A stretch of DNA of 64,000 bases from Chryseobacterium gleum (lineage in GTDB: Bacteria; Bacteroidota; Bacteroidia; Flavobacteriales_D; Crocinitomicaceae). The notes below the pieces were generated by a model. That model made no database searches. It was given only the letters and a program-made list of their open reading frames with translations, and was not told where the DNA came from. The DNA is taken from assembly GCA_945897805.1 (NCBI GenBank), contig CAMDFX010000003.1:124001-188000 (forward strand). The letters run 5' to 3'. The position numbers were made by a program, and so were the translations under genes. How positions within the stretch are numbered: position 1 is the first letter of the stretch; every line of letters begins with the position of its first letter. Shown piece after piece: positions 34,958 to 44,159 of the stretch.

Positions 34958-35884
34958 ATGAAAAATATTTTCAGTTTTCTATTTTCCTGTAGTAGTATTT
35001 TCGTTTTTTCGCAAGAGAAAAGTAAAATAGCGAACTTAGAAATCCCATTTCGGGATTCAAATTCAATTGTGATACGTCATGCTGCCTACAGTTTGGAATA
35101 TTGCGAAAAGCACGAGCAAGCTTATTGGGTCGCTTATGAATTGACGAAATTGGAAACCGAGAGAAAATATGAGCGAACGAATAAATTTATAGTAGATCCA
35201 AAAGTTTCTACAGGAACTGCCGCAGCAGAAGATTATGCAAAATCTGGTTACGATCGTGGACACTTAGCACCAGCTGGTGATATGGCATGGTCTGAAAAAT
35301 CAATGATTGAATCGTTTTATTACAGCAATATGAGTCCACAATTGCCAGGTTTCAACCGAGGAGTTTGGAAAAGATTAGAAGATTTGGTCAGAGATTGGGC
35401 GGTAGAAAATGAGTCAGTTTATGTTGTTACAGGACCGATTTTAAAGAAAAAACTGAACACAATCGGAGCCAATAAAGTTTCTATTCCTGAAAAATATTAC
35501 AAAGTAATTTTAGATTATGAAGAACCAAATTTGAAAGCGATTGCATTTGTTTTACCTAATGAATCTTCGCAAGAAAATTTGTCCCAATTTGCTGTTTCAA
35601 TTGATAGCGTTGAGAAACTCACAGGAATAAATTTTTTCCCTAAATTAGAAGATAAAATAGAAAATTCGCTAGAAAAAACAATTTGTGTTTCCTGCTGGAC
35701 GTGGAAAGCAACCACCAGTACTAGCTCAAAAACATCCAAAAAATCTTCGGTTAAGAAAAATGGGCAGTCCGAGGAAAGATTAAAGGTTTCAGTGCAATGC
35801 AAGGGAACAACGAAAGCAGGCAACCGCTGTAAAAACAAAACATTAAATGCGAGCGGAAACTGTTATTTACATGAAGATCAATAA
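34958..35884 (+). CDS. Secreted DNA/RNA non-specific endonuclease with Cys/His tail
   Basis: A 308-residue protein with a signal peptide (about 1-18, ending FVFSQ). The NUC domain (about 40-245) has the active-site motif DRGHLAPAGDM, with catalytic His102, and the Asn of SNMSPQLPGFNRGVW as the expected Mg ligand region. A Ser/Lys-rich linker (about 252-275) leads to a C-terminal 30-residue module, QCKGTTKAGNRCKN...GNCYLH, whose Cys and His spacing suggests a small metal-binding domain (DUF5763-like). It should degrade extracellular or periplasmic nucleic acid. There is no immunity-like gene next to it, so a toxin role is not supported. Confidence 0.9.
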   Translation: MKNIFSFLFSCSSIFVFSQEKSKIANLEIPFRDSNSIVIRHAAYSLEYCEKHEQAYWVAYELTKLETERKYERTNKFIVDPKVSTGTAAAEDYAKSGYDRGHLAPAGDMAWSEKSMIESFYYSNMSPQLPGFNRGVWKRLEDLVRDWAVENESVYVVTGPILKKKLNTIGANKVSIPEKYYKVILDYEEPNLKAIAFVLPNESSQENLSQFAVSIDSVEKLTGINFFPKLEDKIENSLEKTICVSCWTWKATTSTSSKTSKKSSVKKNGQSEERLKVSVQCKGTTKAGNRCKNKTLNASGNCYLHEDQ

Positions 35885-35969
35885 TTTAGTTTAATAAAAT
35901 TAAATTTCTAAGCATGCTAGCGTAACAATTGTTAATAACTGCCGTAATGGTGTTAATAACATTGCAGTC

Positions 35970-36881
35970 ATGAAATATTTTTCATTTTTTATTGGTCTTT
36001 TCTTCGTTGGTGTTCTTTTCGCCAATGTGGAGAAAAAATACACGCAGGATGAATATGTTTCAACTTGGAAAAGTGTCGCTATTGGCCAAATGATTCAATA
36101 CAAAATTCCTGCAAGTATTACGATGGCGCAAGGTATTCTTGAGAGCGGCAATGGAAATTCGATGCTCGCACAACAAGCAAATAATCATTTTGGGATAAAA
36201 TGTCACAATTGGACAGGAGAAAAAATTTACATTGACGACGATCAAAAAGGCGAGTGTTTTAGAAGTTATTCGACGGCAAATGAATCCTTCGAAGATCACA
36301 GTAAGTTTTTAACTGAAAGAGCTAGATATGCGAGTCTTTTTTCCTTAAAATCCAATGATTACAAAGGTTGGGCGCAAGGATTGAAAGATGCGGGATATGC
36401 AACAAATCCTAAATATCCTCAATTATTAATTGATTTGATTGAAAGATTGAAATTAGATCAATTTGATGAAATTGGGAGCGAAACAGCCATTCCAACTGCT
36501 TTATTAGCAAATTCAAATGTAAAGGTTGTTGAAGGACAACACACTGTTGCATTGCACAAAAACAAAATTAAATACATCGTAGCAAAGAAAGGTGATACTT
36601 TTTACAGAATTTCAAAAGAATTTTCTGTTGGACTTTGGCAATTATACAAATACAATGATTTAGGTGTAAAGAAAGATGTTCTTGATGAGGGAGATATCAT
36701 TTATTTGCAACCTAAAAGAAGAAAATCTAAGTCAGCTGAAACGTTTTCTATCAATAATCCATTGACCTTAAGGATGATTTCTCAAATAGAAGGAATTAAA
36801 CTTGAATCTTTGATGGACAAAAATAATATTTCCTCACCAGATGAGCTTTTGCCCAGAGGTGAAAAAATTGCCCTCAAATAA
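35970..36881 (+). CDS. Glucosaminidase with LysM domain
   Basis: A 303-residue secreted peptidoglycan hydrolase. After a signal peptide (about 1-20) comes a glucosaminidase domain of the FlgJ/AcmA type (about 28-165) with ITMAQGILESGNGNS, where the Glu is the catalytic acid, and ANNHFGIKCHNW. One LysM follows (about 205-250, YIVAKKGDTFYRISKEF to LDEGDIIYLQP) and a weaker second copy runs to the end (LTLRMISQIEGI to LLPRGEKIALK). It would cut GlcNAc-MurNAc glycan bonds during wall turnover or cell separation. Confidence 0.93.
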   Translation: MKYFSFFIGLFFVGVLFANVEKKYTQDEYVSTWKSVAIGQMIQYKIPASITMAQGILESGNGNSMLAQQANNHFGIKCHNWTGEKIYIDDDQKGECFRSYSTANESFEDHSKFLTERARYASLFSLKSNDYKGWAQGLKDAGYATNPKYPQLLIDLIERLKLDQFDEIGSETAIPTALLANSNVKVVEGQHTVALHKNKIKYIVAKKGDTFYRISKEFSVGLWQLYKYNDLGVKKDVLDEGDIIYLQPKRRKSKSAETFSINNPLTLRMISQIEGIKLESLMDKNNISSPDELLPRGEKIALK

Positions 36882-36942
36882 ATCGATTCGATCTCGATGT
36901 ACTGCGAAAGTAGAGAGGTTTTTAGTTTGTTGTTGTTTGTTT

Positions 36943-36976
36943 GAAGAGTCTTCTTGCGGAGACTCTTCGTCATTTT
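36943..36976 (+). terminator. Probable terminator after the glucosaminidase gene
   Basis: GAAGAGTC (36943-36950) pairs with GACTCTTC (36961-36968) around a 10-base loop. The following GTCATTTT is only weakly T-rich. Confidence 0.6.
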
Positions 36977-37031
36977 AGGCAAATTTGATTTTTGTATTGT
37001 AAACTTAGTATTTAGGATTCCAAGAAATTTG

Positions 37032-37039
37032 TATATTTG
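37032..37039 (+). promoter_or_regulatory. -7 box upstream of the helical-repeat gene
   Basis: TATATTTG, a full match to TAnnTTTG, 67 bases before the ATG. No -33 TTG at normal spacing. Confidence 0.4.
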
Positions 37040-37106
37040 TTGACTCAATAACAGTGTTTTTTGAACCTGATAAGAGACTTTTGAAATCTGCATATTTGTC
37101 TAAATT

Positions 37107-38675
37107 ATGAAGCCATCAACAGAATTATTTAAACTTGTCAAATCCTTAAGTAAGTCAGAAAAGCGATTTTTCAAGTTGAATTCTTCCTTGCAATCTGGCG
37201 ATAAAAATTATTTAAAAATTTTTGATGCTATTGAAAAACAACAAGTTTACAATGAAGAGACGCTAAAAATTGAGTTTAAAAATGAGACTTTTATCAAACA
37301 CCTGCCGTCTGAAAAAAACCATCTTTATAAACTGATACTAAAAAGTCTACGATCTTTTTACAGTGAACAATCAATTAGTAGTTTACTGAAGCAGGAAATT
37401 AAGAATGTTGAAATATTATTCAATAAAGCGCTTTATAAAGAATGCGAGAAATTTGTAAGTCGCGCAAAAGAAATAGCCGCAAATCATGAAAAGTTTTATT
37501 ATTGGTATGAATTAATTTCTTGGCAAAAAAAATTACTTGAAGAAGCTTACGAGGAAGGAGAATTTTCAACAAATCTAGATGAATTAGTAGAGGAGGAGGA
37601 AATGGTGATTGCCAAACTTCGAAATTTAGCTGAATATCAAGTAGTTTATTCAAAAATCAATTTAATCTTCAGAAGCGGCGGATTCACTAGAAATGAGCAA
37701 GAACGCAAAGTGGTTGATTCAATCGCCGATTATCATTTGATTAAAGGGAAAAATACTGCCATATCTACCAGAGCAACCTCCATGTGTTATTACATCAAAG
37801 GATTATGTGCCGCAACAACAAGAAATTATGAAGACAGTTTTCAGTTTTTCAATAGAACGAGACAAATTCTAGAAAATAATCCCAAAATAATGGAAGATTC
37901 ACCACAAAGATATGTGATGACACTTTTTCATTTATTAAGGTGCTATATTGACAATTACGATTTTAAAAATGCCCAAAAATCCATTCAAGATTTGCGTGAA
38001 TTGCTCGGAAAGAAAGGCTTTAATTCTGTGGATATTACCGTTAGAATTTTTGCAAATTGCTACAATCAGGAGTTGAATTTATTGCATTATATGGGAGAAA
38101 TGCAGCAATCAGTTGATTTAATTCCCGAAATAGATCAAGGTAAATTAGCATTTTCAGATAAAATAAGCAAAGAACAAGAGTTGATTTTATCTTACAATAA
38201 AGCTTACAGCTATTTTGGAATAGGAGATTACAAAAAAGCACTTTCCTATCTAAATGATGTATTGAATGACAATGAGCAAAATTTAAGACAAGATATATAT
38301 AGTTTCAGTCGATTACTGAATTTGGTTTTGCATTACGAACTTGAGAACTATGATTTCTTGGAATATGTAATCAAATCAACCAATAGATATTTATCTAAAT
38401 ATGAGCGAGATTACAAAATTGAAGATGTTTTAATCAAATATATCAGAAAATTATCAAAAGTTTCAAATTCAAAAGCGACACTTGATATTTTTTCTGCAAT
38501 GAGTATTGAAGTCAATTCATTAATGCAAGATCACCAAGAGCGAGTTGTATTGGAGTTTTTCAATATTGAAGCTTGGATCGATAGTAAAATCAATAAAACT
38601 TCTTTTTCAGAATCAATAAAAAAATGCTTAAAAAGTAAGATTGTAACAGATCACAAGTCCTTGGATAATGGATGA
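37107..38675 (+). CDS. Helical-repeat (TPR-like) protein of unknown function
   Basis: A 522-residue soluble protein without signal peptide or membrane segment. It begins KPSTELFKLVKSLSKSEKRFFKL, a start I associate with a conserved but unnamed Bacteroidota family. The rest is almost all amphipathic helix with pairs spaced like TPRs, for example YNKAYSYFGIGDYKKALSYLNDVL (near 365-388). No enzymatic motif is visible. A scaffold or regulatory role is plausible but not shown. Its last 48 bases overlap the 3' end of the converging outer-membrane gene. Confidence 0.8.
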   Translation: MKPSTELFKLVKSLSKSEKRFFKLNSSLQSGDKNYLKIFDAIEKQQVYNEETLKIEFKNETFIKHLPSEKNHLYKLILKSLRSFYSEQSISSLLKQEIKNVEILFNKALYKECEKFVSRAKEIAANHEKFYYWYELISWQKKLLEEAYEEGEFSTNLDELVEEEEMVIAKLRNLAEYQVVYSKINLIFRSGGFTRNEQERKVVDSIADYHLIKGKNTAISTRATSMCYYIKGLCAATTRNYEDSFQFFNRTRQILENNPKIMEDSPQRYVMTLFHLLRCYIDNYDFKNAQKSIQDLRELLGKKGFNSVDITVRIFANCYNQELNLLHYMGEMQQSVDLIPEIDQGKLAFSDKISKEQELILSYNKAYSYFGIGDYKKALSYLNDVLNDNEQNLRQDIYSFSRLLNLVLHYELENYDFLEYVIKSTNRYLSKYERDYKIEDVLIKYIRKLSKVSNSKATLDIFSAMSIEVNSLMQDHQERVVLEFFNIEAWIDSKINKTSFSESIKKCLKSKIVTDHKSLDNG

Positions 38676-40085
38676 AATCTGAGCTCTGCTTTCAGTAAAA
38701 GCATAGTAATTGTATTTTTTAGTTTGGTATTTATAAGCAATATCAAAAGTGCTTCTTTTTAATTTTATTCCTGCACCCACACTGTATATTGTGCTCCCTG
38801 AAGTTCCATTTGAGGCGTCTTTTGCGTATGGTTGAGGATAAAAAGCATAACCACCGCGTATAAAATATTGAGATTGAAATACGATTTCTCCTCCAACTCT
38901 GATGTTGAACACAGATCTTAGCAATTGGTTTGCTTCATCGTTTTGATATTTGTAATCATTCGCCTCAGGAGCAAAATTGACATCTTTCGTAGATTTTAAG
39001 CGCGCCCATTTATAATTTAAGTATTCTACATCTACATTGACGCAACCTCTTGTCCCGAAAACATAGCCTAAAGAACTAATCAATTTGGTCGGTGTGCGAA
39101 GTCTATATTTGTAATTTGCAGTTGGTTTTGTGCCAGTTGGAAGTGCATAAATTGTATCATTTTGGTAGGTAGTCATATCCGCAGACCATTCGTCAGCTAA
39201 ATTGTAAAATGTTGGTGTATGGATACTTAAGCCAAGTCTCATGGCATCAAACGGAAGATAAATCACTCCAACTTTCAGATTGTTTCCGCTTCCTTTTGTG
39301 CTTAAATTATATTGATAATTAAATGAATCCAGCGAAAGTGATGCATTTTCTAGCTTTTCTCTATGCACGTATTCTTCAGTATACCGAATTGTCCTAATTC
39401 CCCAATTGACTCCCAAATACAATCTATTTATATAGTTTGTGCTGAATGAAAAAGTATATTCAGAAATCCCACCTTTTGTATTTATTGTTCGATTGTGTGT
39501 CATTGTATCATTGGCAGTTAATCTAGGAAGATAATTTCCATTCATTCCGGGATCTATCGCATAAGTTTCCCAAGCCAACGCGGTTGTGAAAGGTGAAAAT
39601 TGTTCTGGAGATAAACCGTAGCCGTCAGTTGCAAAAATATCAAGGAGAGAATTGTATAATTTTCCTTTGTAATTTAGATTGTCTGTAAAATTATCTATCC
39701 TATTGTAACTGAATCCAATTTGATTGTAGAGAAAACCTTTGTTTTTGGCAGAAACATCATTTACAATTACAACTCCAATATTTGATGGTCTAACAGGATT
39801 CTTGGATGATTCTGTTGTTGTTCCCTCAAAATAATTACTATTTCCAATGTGATTAAAATTTAAGCCCATGTTAAATTGATTGGAAGAAAATCTCCCATAG
39901 CCAGCAGGATTTATTAAAGATGAACTGATGTCAGCTCCCAAAGCTCCAAAAGAACCCGCCATTGATTCAAAACGCGCGCTTCCTTGTAATTGTACGTTTG
40001 AATATCTTACTAAATCAACCACATTTTGACTAAAAATGTGTGAAAATGAAAAAAGCAAAATCAAAGTTAAGAAATACTTAAGCAT
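38628..40085 (-). CDS. Outer-membrane FadL/TodX-like protein
   Basis: A 485-residue beta-barrel with a signal peptide (MLKYFLTLILLFSFSHIFSQ). The mature start LQGSARFESMAGSFGALGADISSSLINPAGYG is the hallmark N-terminal hatch of the OMPP1/FadL/TodX family, which lets hydrophobic compounds cross the outer membrane. The C-terminus alternates polar and aromatic residues and ends in Phe (GLVICYNLTF), as barrel proteins do. The carried compound is unknown. The 3' ends of this gene and the helical-repeat gene overlap by 48 bases tail to tail. Confidence 0.9.
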   Translation of the reverse strand: MLKYFLTLILLFSFSHIFSQNVVDLVRYSNVQLQGSARFESMAGSFGALGADISSSLINPAGYGRFSSNQFNMGLNFNHIGNSNYFEGTTTESSKNPVRPSNIGVVIVNDVSAKNKGFLYNQIGFSYNRIDNFTDNLNYKGKLYNSLLDIFATDGYGLSPEQFSPFTTALAWETYAIDPGMNGNYLPRLTANDTMTHNRTINTKGGISEYTFSFSTNYINRLYLGVNWGIRTIRYTEEYVHREKLENASLSLDSFNYQYNLSTKGSGNNLKVGVIYLPFDAMRLGLSIHTPTFYNLADEWSADMTTYQNDTIYALPTGTKPTANYKYRLRTPTKLISSLGYVFGTRGCVNVDVEYLNYKWARLKSTKDVNFAPEANDYKYQNDEANQLLRSVFNIRVGGEIVFQSQYFIRGGYAFYPQPYAKDASNGTSGSTIYSVGAGIKLKRSTFDIAYKYQTKKYNYYAFTESRAQISSIIQGLVICYNLTF

Positions 40086-40123
40086 GCGAAATTGAAGTCA
40101 ATTAGAATTAATTTAAAATAGAT

Positions 40124-41179
40124 TTATTTTCTTCCTCCGCTAGATGCTCCAGAAGCTGGACGAGAAGTTGATCCTCCTCCGCTGTTATTGCCTCCGGTGG
40201 AACTTCCACCAGTCCTTGTAGAAGAAGATCCAATAGAGCCACCGCCATTTCTGCCTGGAGATGAGGAAGATCCAACAGATCCAGAAGATCCTCTTGTGGA
40301 AGAGTTTCCTGAATTGTTTTCTAATCCATTAAAAATACTTGAATTTCTTGAATTTGTAGCAGATGAACCGCCTCTTGAATTACTTGATATTCCACCTTGA
40401 ATTCTACCAGGTCGAGAAAAATCAGTGTTTTCATTGGCTCTGCTTGTTATTTCTGATTGTTTGCCAGGATTATTTCTTGACATCACTGATTCTTTGCCAA
40501 CTGGTTTAACAATTGCTCCAGCACCTGAAGAGTGTGAGCTTGAAAAGGTCGAATTGGTATTTTTTAATGTACCAGGAATATTTGACCTCGTAACGACACC
40601 GCCACCGCCACTGCTTCCTCTTGGTCCGCTGTGATGATTGATGTTTGAACTCACTGATCCACTTCCATTGCTGTTATTGTTGTTCCAATTGTTACCGTTG
40701 TTCCACCCATTATTATTCCACCCATTACCGTTATTGAATCCAGAATAGTAACCATGGTTGAAGTTGTTGTAATAGTTTCCATATCCGCCATAAAATGCAT
40801 TTCCAAAATAAGGATTCGCAACGTAACTCCATCCGTAACCGGGTATGTATGCCCAGCTTCCGTCATTATAGTAAGGGTAAGCGTACATTTGGTATGGATT
40901 GTATCCAAAATGATTAGGTCTGTAACCTAGTCCTCCCATAAAAAATGGGTCGAAATTATTCATTCCTCCGCCTGCAGAATAACTTACATTGTTGTTATTT
41001 CTATCTTTTTTATATTTGTAGGCACCGTAGTTTGTTTCATCATCCAAAGATTCTCCTACTGGAATTTGAGAACTTTTCACAGTATAAACATCATCATCCG
41101 GCGTATTAGAAATACTAACACAAGAATTTAACAAGAGCGATGATAATGCAAAAATTGATATTGAAATTAAATTTTTCAT
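40124..41179 (-). CDS. Low-complexity Gly/Asn/Ser-rich lipoprotein
   Basis: About 351 residues from the ATG at 41179, which gives a good lipoprotein signal (MKNLISISIFALSSLLLNSC). A longer frame to 41236 exists but has no signal at its N-terminus. The middle (about 60-160) is rich in Tyr, Asn and Gly with repeated NGWNN-type runs. The C-terminal third is Ser/Gly-rich with RGGSS and STGG runs. No known domain. Such proteins may be exposed on the surface or act as matrix or spacer. The composition explains long false frames on the opposite strand. Confidence 0.75.
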   Translation of the reverse strand: MKNLISISIFALSSLLLNSCVSISNTPDDDVYTVKSSQIPVGESLDDETNYGAYKYKKDRNNNNVSYSAGGGMNNFDPFFMGGLGYRPNHFGYNPYQMYAYPYYNDGSWAYIPGYGWSYVANPYFGNAFYGGYGNYYNNFNHGYYSGFNNGNGWNNNGWNNGNNWNNNNSNGSGSVSSNINHHSGPRGSSGGGGVVTRSNIPGTLKNTNSTFSSSHSSGAGAIVKPVGKESVMSRNNPGKQSEITSRANENTDFSRPGRIQGGISSNSRGGSSATNSRNSSIFNGLENNSGNSSTRGSSGSVGSSSSPGRNGGGSIGSSSTRTGGSSTGGNNSGGGSTSRPASGASSGGRK

Positions 41180-41223
41180 GATGTGTACATTTAAAACTTC
41201 ATTATAAAGATAATCTTTATTTC

Positions 41224-41231
41224 TACATTTG
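41224..41231 (+). promoter_or_regulatory. -7 box upstream of proS
   Basis: TACATTTG followed by C, full match to TAnnTTTG, 53 bases before the proS ATG, in the space shared with the divergent lipoprotein gene. Confidence 0.4.
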
Positions 41232-41284
41232 CACAAAAAAATAACCTTATTTTAAGGTTTTTAAACAAAAAATCAATAATAGTA

Positions 41285-42760
41285 ATGGCAAAGAACACAA
41301 CAAGAGCGGAAGATTATTCAAAATGGTACAATGATTTGGTGAATCGCGCTGGCTTGGCTGAAAATTCAGGAGTTAGAGGATGCATGGTTATCAAGCCTTA
41401 TGGATTTGCAATTTGGGAGAAAATTCAAGCACAATTGGACATTATGTTCAAAGAAACTGGACATCAAAATGCATATTTTCCCTTGTTTATTCCGAAAAGT
41501 TTGTTCGAAGCTGAAGAAAAAAATGCGGAAGGTTTTGCCAAAGAATGCGCAGTTGTTACTCATTATAGACTCAAAACTGATCCTGCAGATAAAACAAAGT
41601 TGATTGTAGATCCAGATGCTAAATTGGAAGAGGAATTAATTGTTCGTCCCACAAGTGAAGCGATAATTTGGAACACTTACAAAGGTTGGATTCAGTCTTA
41701 CAGAGATTTACCCTTATTGATTAATCAATGGGCAAATGTGGTGCGTTGGGAAATGAGAACCCGTTTGTTTTTGAGAACATCTGAGTTTTTGTGGCAAGAA
41801 GGCCATACCGCACATGCTACTAAAGATGAGGCAATTGCTGAAGCTGAACAGATGTTGGATGTTTATACTGAGTTTTCTGAAAAATGGATGTCAATGCCAG
41901 TAATTCGGGGTAAAAAAACAGAAAGTGAAAGATTTGCTGGTGCAGATGATACTTACTGTATTGAAGCAATGATGCAAGATGGAAAAGCATTGCAAGCAGG
42001 AACATCACACTTTTTAGGTCAAAATTTCGCGAAAGCTTTTGACGTTAAATTTGCTGATAAAGATGGAAAATTAGAACATGTTTGGGCCACTTCTTGGGGC
42101 GTTTCTACCCGTTTGATGGGCGCATTGATAATGACACATTCTGATGATGAAGGATTGGTTTTGCCTCCAAAATTAGCGCCAATTCAAGTGGTTATCGTTC
42201 CGATTTATAAATCTGCTGAAGAATTAGAACAAGTTTCTATCAAAGCAAAAGAATTGGTTCAAAAGTTGAAATCAATGGGCATTTCTGTCAAATTCGACGA
42301 TGATGACAATCGCCGCCCGGGGTGGAAATTTGCTGAATATGAAACGAAAGGTGTTCCTGTTAGAGTAGCACTTGGACCAAGAGATTTGGCTGAAGGTAAA
42401 GCAGAAATTGTTAGAAGAGATACAAAAGAGAAGTCAACTGTTGATTTTGAAGGAATTGAAATAATCATTGGACAATTGATGATTGATATCCAAGAAAATC
42501 TTTTCAATCGTGCTAATCAATTCAGGGCTGATAATATTCAAAAAGTTGATTCTTATGATATTTTCAAAGAGAAACTTGAAAAAGAAGGCGGATTTTATTT
42601 GGTGCATTGGGATGGAACAGCCGAAACGGAAGCGTTGATTAAAACCGAAACGCAAGCGACAATTCGTTGCATTCCGCTAGATGCTGTTGAAGAAGATGGA
42701 AAATGCATGGTGACAGGTAAACCATCAAAACACAGGGTTGTGCTTGCGAAAGCTTATTAA
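41285..42760 (+). CDS. proS: Prolyl-tRNA synthetase (archaeal/eukaryotic type)
   Basis: A 491-residue class II synthetase that charges tRNA-Pro. The start [31 protein letters not shown] and the RPTSEAIIW motif 2 region (about 119-127) are those of the archaeal/eukaryotic-type ProRS, which lacks the bacterial editing insert. Motif 3 is near [12 protein letters not shown], followed by the anticodon domain (from about 300) and a C-terminal extension ending KAY. This type is normal in Bacteroidota, so it is not a sign of recent transfer. Confidence 0.97.
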   Translation: MAKNTTRAEDYSKWYNDLVNRAGLAENSGVRGCMVIKPYGFAIWEKIQAQLDIMFKETGHQNAYFPLFIPKSLFEAEEKNAEGFAKECAVVTHYRLKTDPADKTKLIVDPDAKLEEELIVRPTSEAIIWNTYKGWIQSYRDLPLLINQWANVVRWEMRTRLFLRTSEFLWQEGHTAHATKDEAIAEAEQMLDVYTEFSEKWMSMPVIRGKKTESERFAGADDTYCIEAMMQDGKALQAGTSHFLGQNFAKAFDVKFADKDGKLEHVWATSWGVSTRLMGALIMTHSDDEGLVLPPKLAPIQVVIVPIYKSAEELEQVSIKAKELVQKLKSMGISVKFDDDDNRRPGWKFAEYETKGVPVRVALGPRDLAEGKAEIVRRDTKEKSTVDFEGIEIIIGQLMIDIQENLFNRANQFRADNIQKVDSYDIFKEKLEKEGGFYLVHWDGTAETEALIKTETQATIRCIPLDAVEEDGKCMVTGKPSKHRVVLAKAY

Positions 42761-42844
42761 GTCTTTGCAAAATTAGGGTAAGTATTTAAAAATTGGGGTG
42801 TTTATTTAGACATTAATTTTTACTTTTATCACAAACTAGAAACA

Positions 42845-43528
42845 ATGCAGGAAATTGAAAGAAAAACGATTTTAGAATTATTATCAGTTAAATCGGCTCT
42901 AAAACAAGACGTATATGAAGATACACAGAAGGTTTTTGGGGACTTGAAAAGAATTTTAAGTGACGAGGTTCATTCACTCAAATCTGAGATTAAAGATGAT
43001 CGAATTCGCATGCAATACATTGATAAAGGTGAGTGCGAATCACAGGTATTTGTGGGAAGTGATTTATTGCTTTTTCATATGCATACAAACGTCTTTTTAC
43101 TCCCAGATTCACACCCTTTTTGGCAACTTGATTATCTAAAGAAAAATCCAGAAAATGGTTATTTTGGTATTATTTACATCTACAATTTCCTAGCTCAATC
43201 TTTCATTCAAGGTAGGATGGAAGATCCTGGTTATTTGATAGGAAGAATTTTTATCAATTGTGAGGGACATTTTTTTATTGAGGGGAAAGGAGCACTTGGT
43301 AGCGCTTTTCATGAACTGACAGAAAATTTAATTTCAGACGAAAATTTAAGACAAGTCATTTTAACGTCATTTGCTTATGCTGTTGATTTCGATTTGTTAA
43401 CACCGCCTTTTGAAATTGTATCACAAATTAATGTCCGTCAAATCAAAGCCATAAGTTCAAACTTATCGATGCAAACTGGTAAACGTTTGGGATTTAAATT
43501 TGAAAAGGAGGAAAACGAGTTTTTTTAA
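42845..43528 (+). CDS. Conserved-looking cytoplasmic protein, function unknown
   Basis: A 227-residue protein I cannot place. It has no signal peptide or membrane segment. The first 60 residues are helical and charged (ERKTILELLSVKSALKQDVYEDTQKVFGDLK). The rest mixes beta and helix: VFVGSDLLLFHMHTNVFLLP, GYFGIIYIYNFLAQSFIQGR, IGRIFINCEGHFFIEG. Codon use looks like its neighbours. It lies between proS and the tRNA-Glu pair with its own space on both sides (84 bases upstream). Confidence 0.7.
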   Translation: MQEIERKTILELLSVKSALKQDVYEDTQKVFGDLKRILSDEVHSLKSEIKDDRIRMQYIDKGECESQVFVGSDLLLFHMHTNVFLLPDSHPFWQLDYLKKNPENGYFGIIYIYNFLAQSFIQGRMEDPGYLIGRIFINCEGHFFIEGKGALGSAFHELTENLISDENLRQVILTSFAYAVDFDLLTPPFEIVSQINVRQIKAISSNLSMQTGKRLGFKFEKEENEFF

Positions 43529-43546
43529 AAAAAATCCCTTTCAATA

Positions 43547-43577
43547 TTTGCTATATCAGAAATAAGATATATATTTG
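43547..43577 (+). promoter_or_regulatory. Full promoter for the tRNA-Glu/rpsT unit
   Basis: TTTG (43547-43550), 19 bases, then TATATTTG (43570-43577). Both the -33 and -7 elements match the Bacteroidota consensus at ideal spacing. It is the best promoter in the window and starts 30 bases before the first tRNA. Confidence 0.8.
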
Positions 43578-43607
43578 CACTCCAAAAATCAACAAAATTT
43601 TTGATTT

Positions 43608-43679
43608 GGCCCATTCGTCTAGTGGTTAGGACGCCAGGTTTTCATCCTGGAAACAGGAGTCCGATTCTCCTATGGGCTG
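43608..43679 (+). tRNA. tRNA-Glu (anticodon TTC), copy 1
   Basis: A full cloverleaf: acceptor GGCCCAT/ATGGGCT, anticodon stem CCAGG/CCTGG with loop TTTTCAT (anticodon TTC at 43641-43643), and T stem AGGAG/CTCCT. Discriminator base G. CCA is not encoded. Pair 1-72 is G-U. Confidence 0.97.
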
Positions 43680-43710
43680 CAAAGAAAATAAACGTTCTTT
43701 ACAGTAATTT

Positions 43711-43782
43711 GGCCCATTCGTCTAGTGGTTAGGACGCCAGGTTTTCATCCTGGAAACAGGAGTCCGATTCTCCTATGGGCTG
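43711..43782 (+). tRNA. tRNA-Glu (anticodon TTC), copy 2
   Basis: Identical in all 72 bases to the copy at 43608, 103 bases downstream. The spacer differs from the leader, so only the gene itself is duplicated. CCA is not encoded. It lies 38 bases before rpsT. Confidence 0.97.
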
Positions 43783-43820
43783 CAAGAACATAAGTTCAAA
43801 TAACTTAAATATAAACAATC

Positions 43821-44072
43821 ATGGCGAATCATAAGTCAGCAAAGAAAAGAATCAGATCAAACGAAGCGAAAAATCTTCGTAACAAATATCAACACAAAAC
43901 AATGCGTAATGCTGTTCGAAAGTTGAGAGCTGTAACTGTTAAAAGTGAAGCGGAAACATTGTTCCCAGTTGTATCAGCAATGATCGACAAATTGGCGAAA
44001 CGCAATGTGATTCACAGCAACAAAGCATCAAACCTTAAGTCTGGTTTGGCTGTTCTTATTAACAAAATTTAA
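43821..44072 (+). CDS. rpsT: 30S ribosomal protein S20
   Basis: An 83-residue basic protein matching bS20: [21 protein letters not shown] at the start and the helical [20 protein letters not shown] at the end. It binds 16S rRNA early in 30S assembly. It follows two tRNA-Glu genes with no terminator between, so tRNA processing should release its mRNA. A strong hairpin follows. Confidence 0.97.
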   Translation: MANHKSAKKRIRSNEAKNLRNKYQHKTMRNAVRKLRAVTVKSEAETLFPVVSAMIDKLAKRNVIHSNKASNLKSGLAVLINKI

Positions 44073-44090
44073 TTCACTTTTGAATTAATG

Positions 44091-44115
44091 AAGGGGGTTT
44101 TGACCCCCTTTTTTT
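44091..44115 (+). terminator. Terminator of rpsT
   Basis: AAGGGGG (44091-44097) pairs with CCCCCTT (44104-44110), followed by T residues. It overlaps the first codons of the longest frame of the next gene, arguing against that start. Confidence 0.92.
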
Positions 44116-44159
44116 GTTTTATACTATTTCATTTCCAAATTAAATTTTTACATTTACAA

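Noticed and set aside
40188-40908. Open frames on both strands inside the Gly/Asn/Ser-rich lipoprotein
   Set aside because: They are proline/leucine- or threonine/isoleucine-rich mirrors of low-complexity coding DNA with no start context or domain.
41285-42760. Horizontal transfer of an archaeal-type proS
   Set aside because: This ProRS type is the normal one in Bacteroidota, so it gives no sign of recent transfer.
44088-44159. ATG start for the putative porin
   Set aside because: The first codons form the rpsT terminator hairpin and would place 24 residues before the signal peptide.
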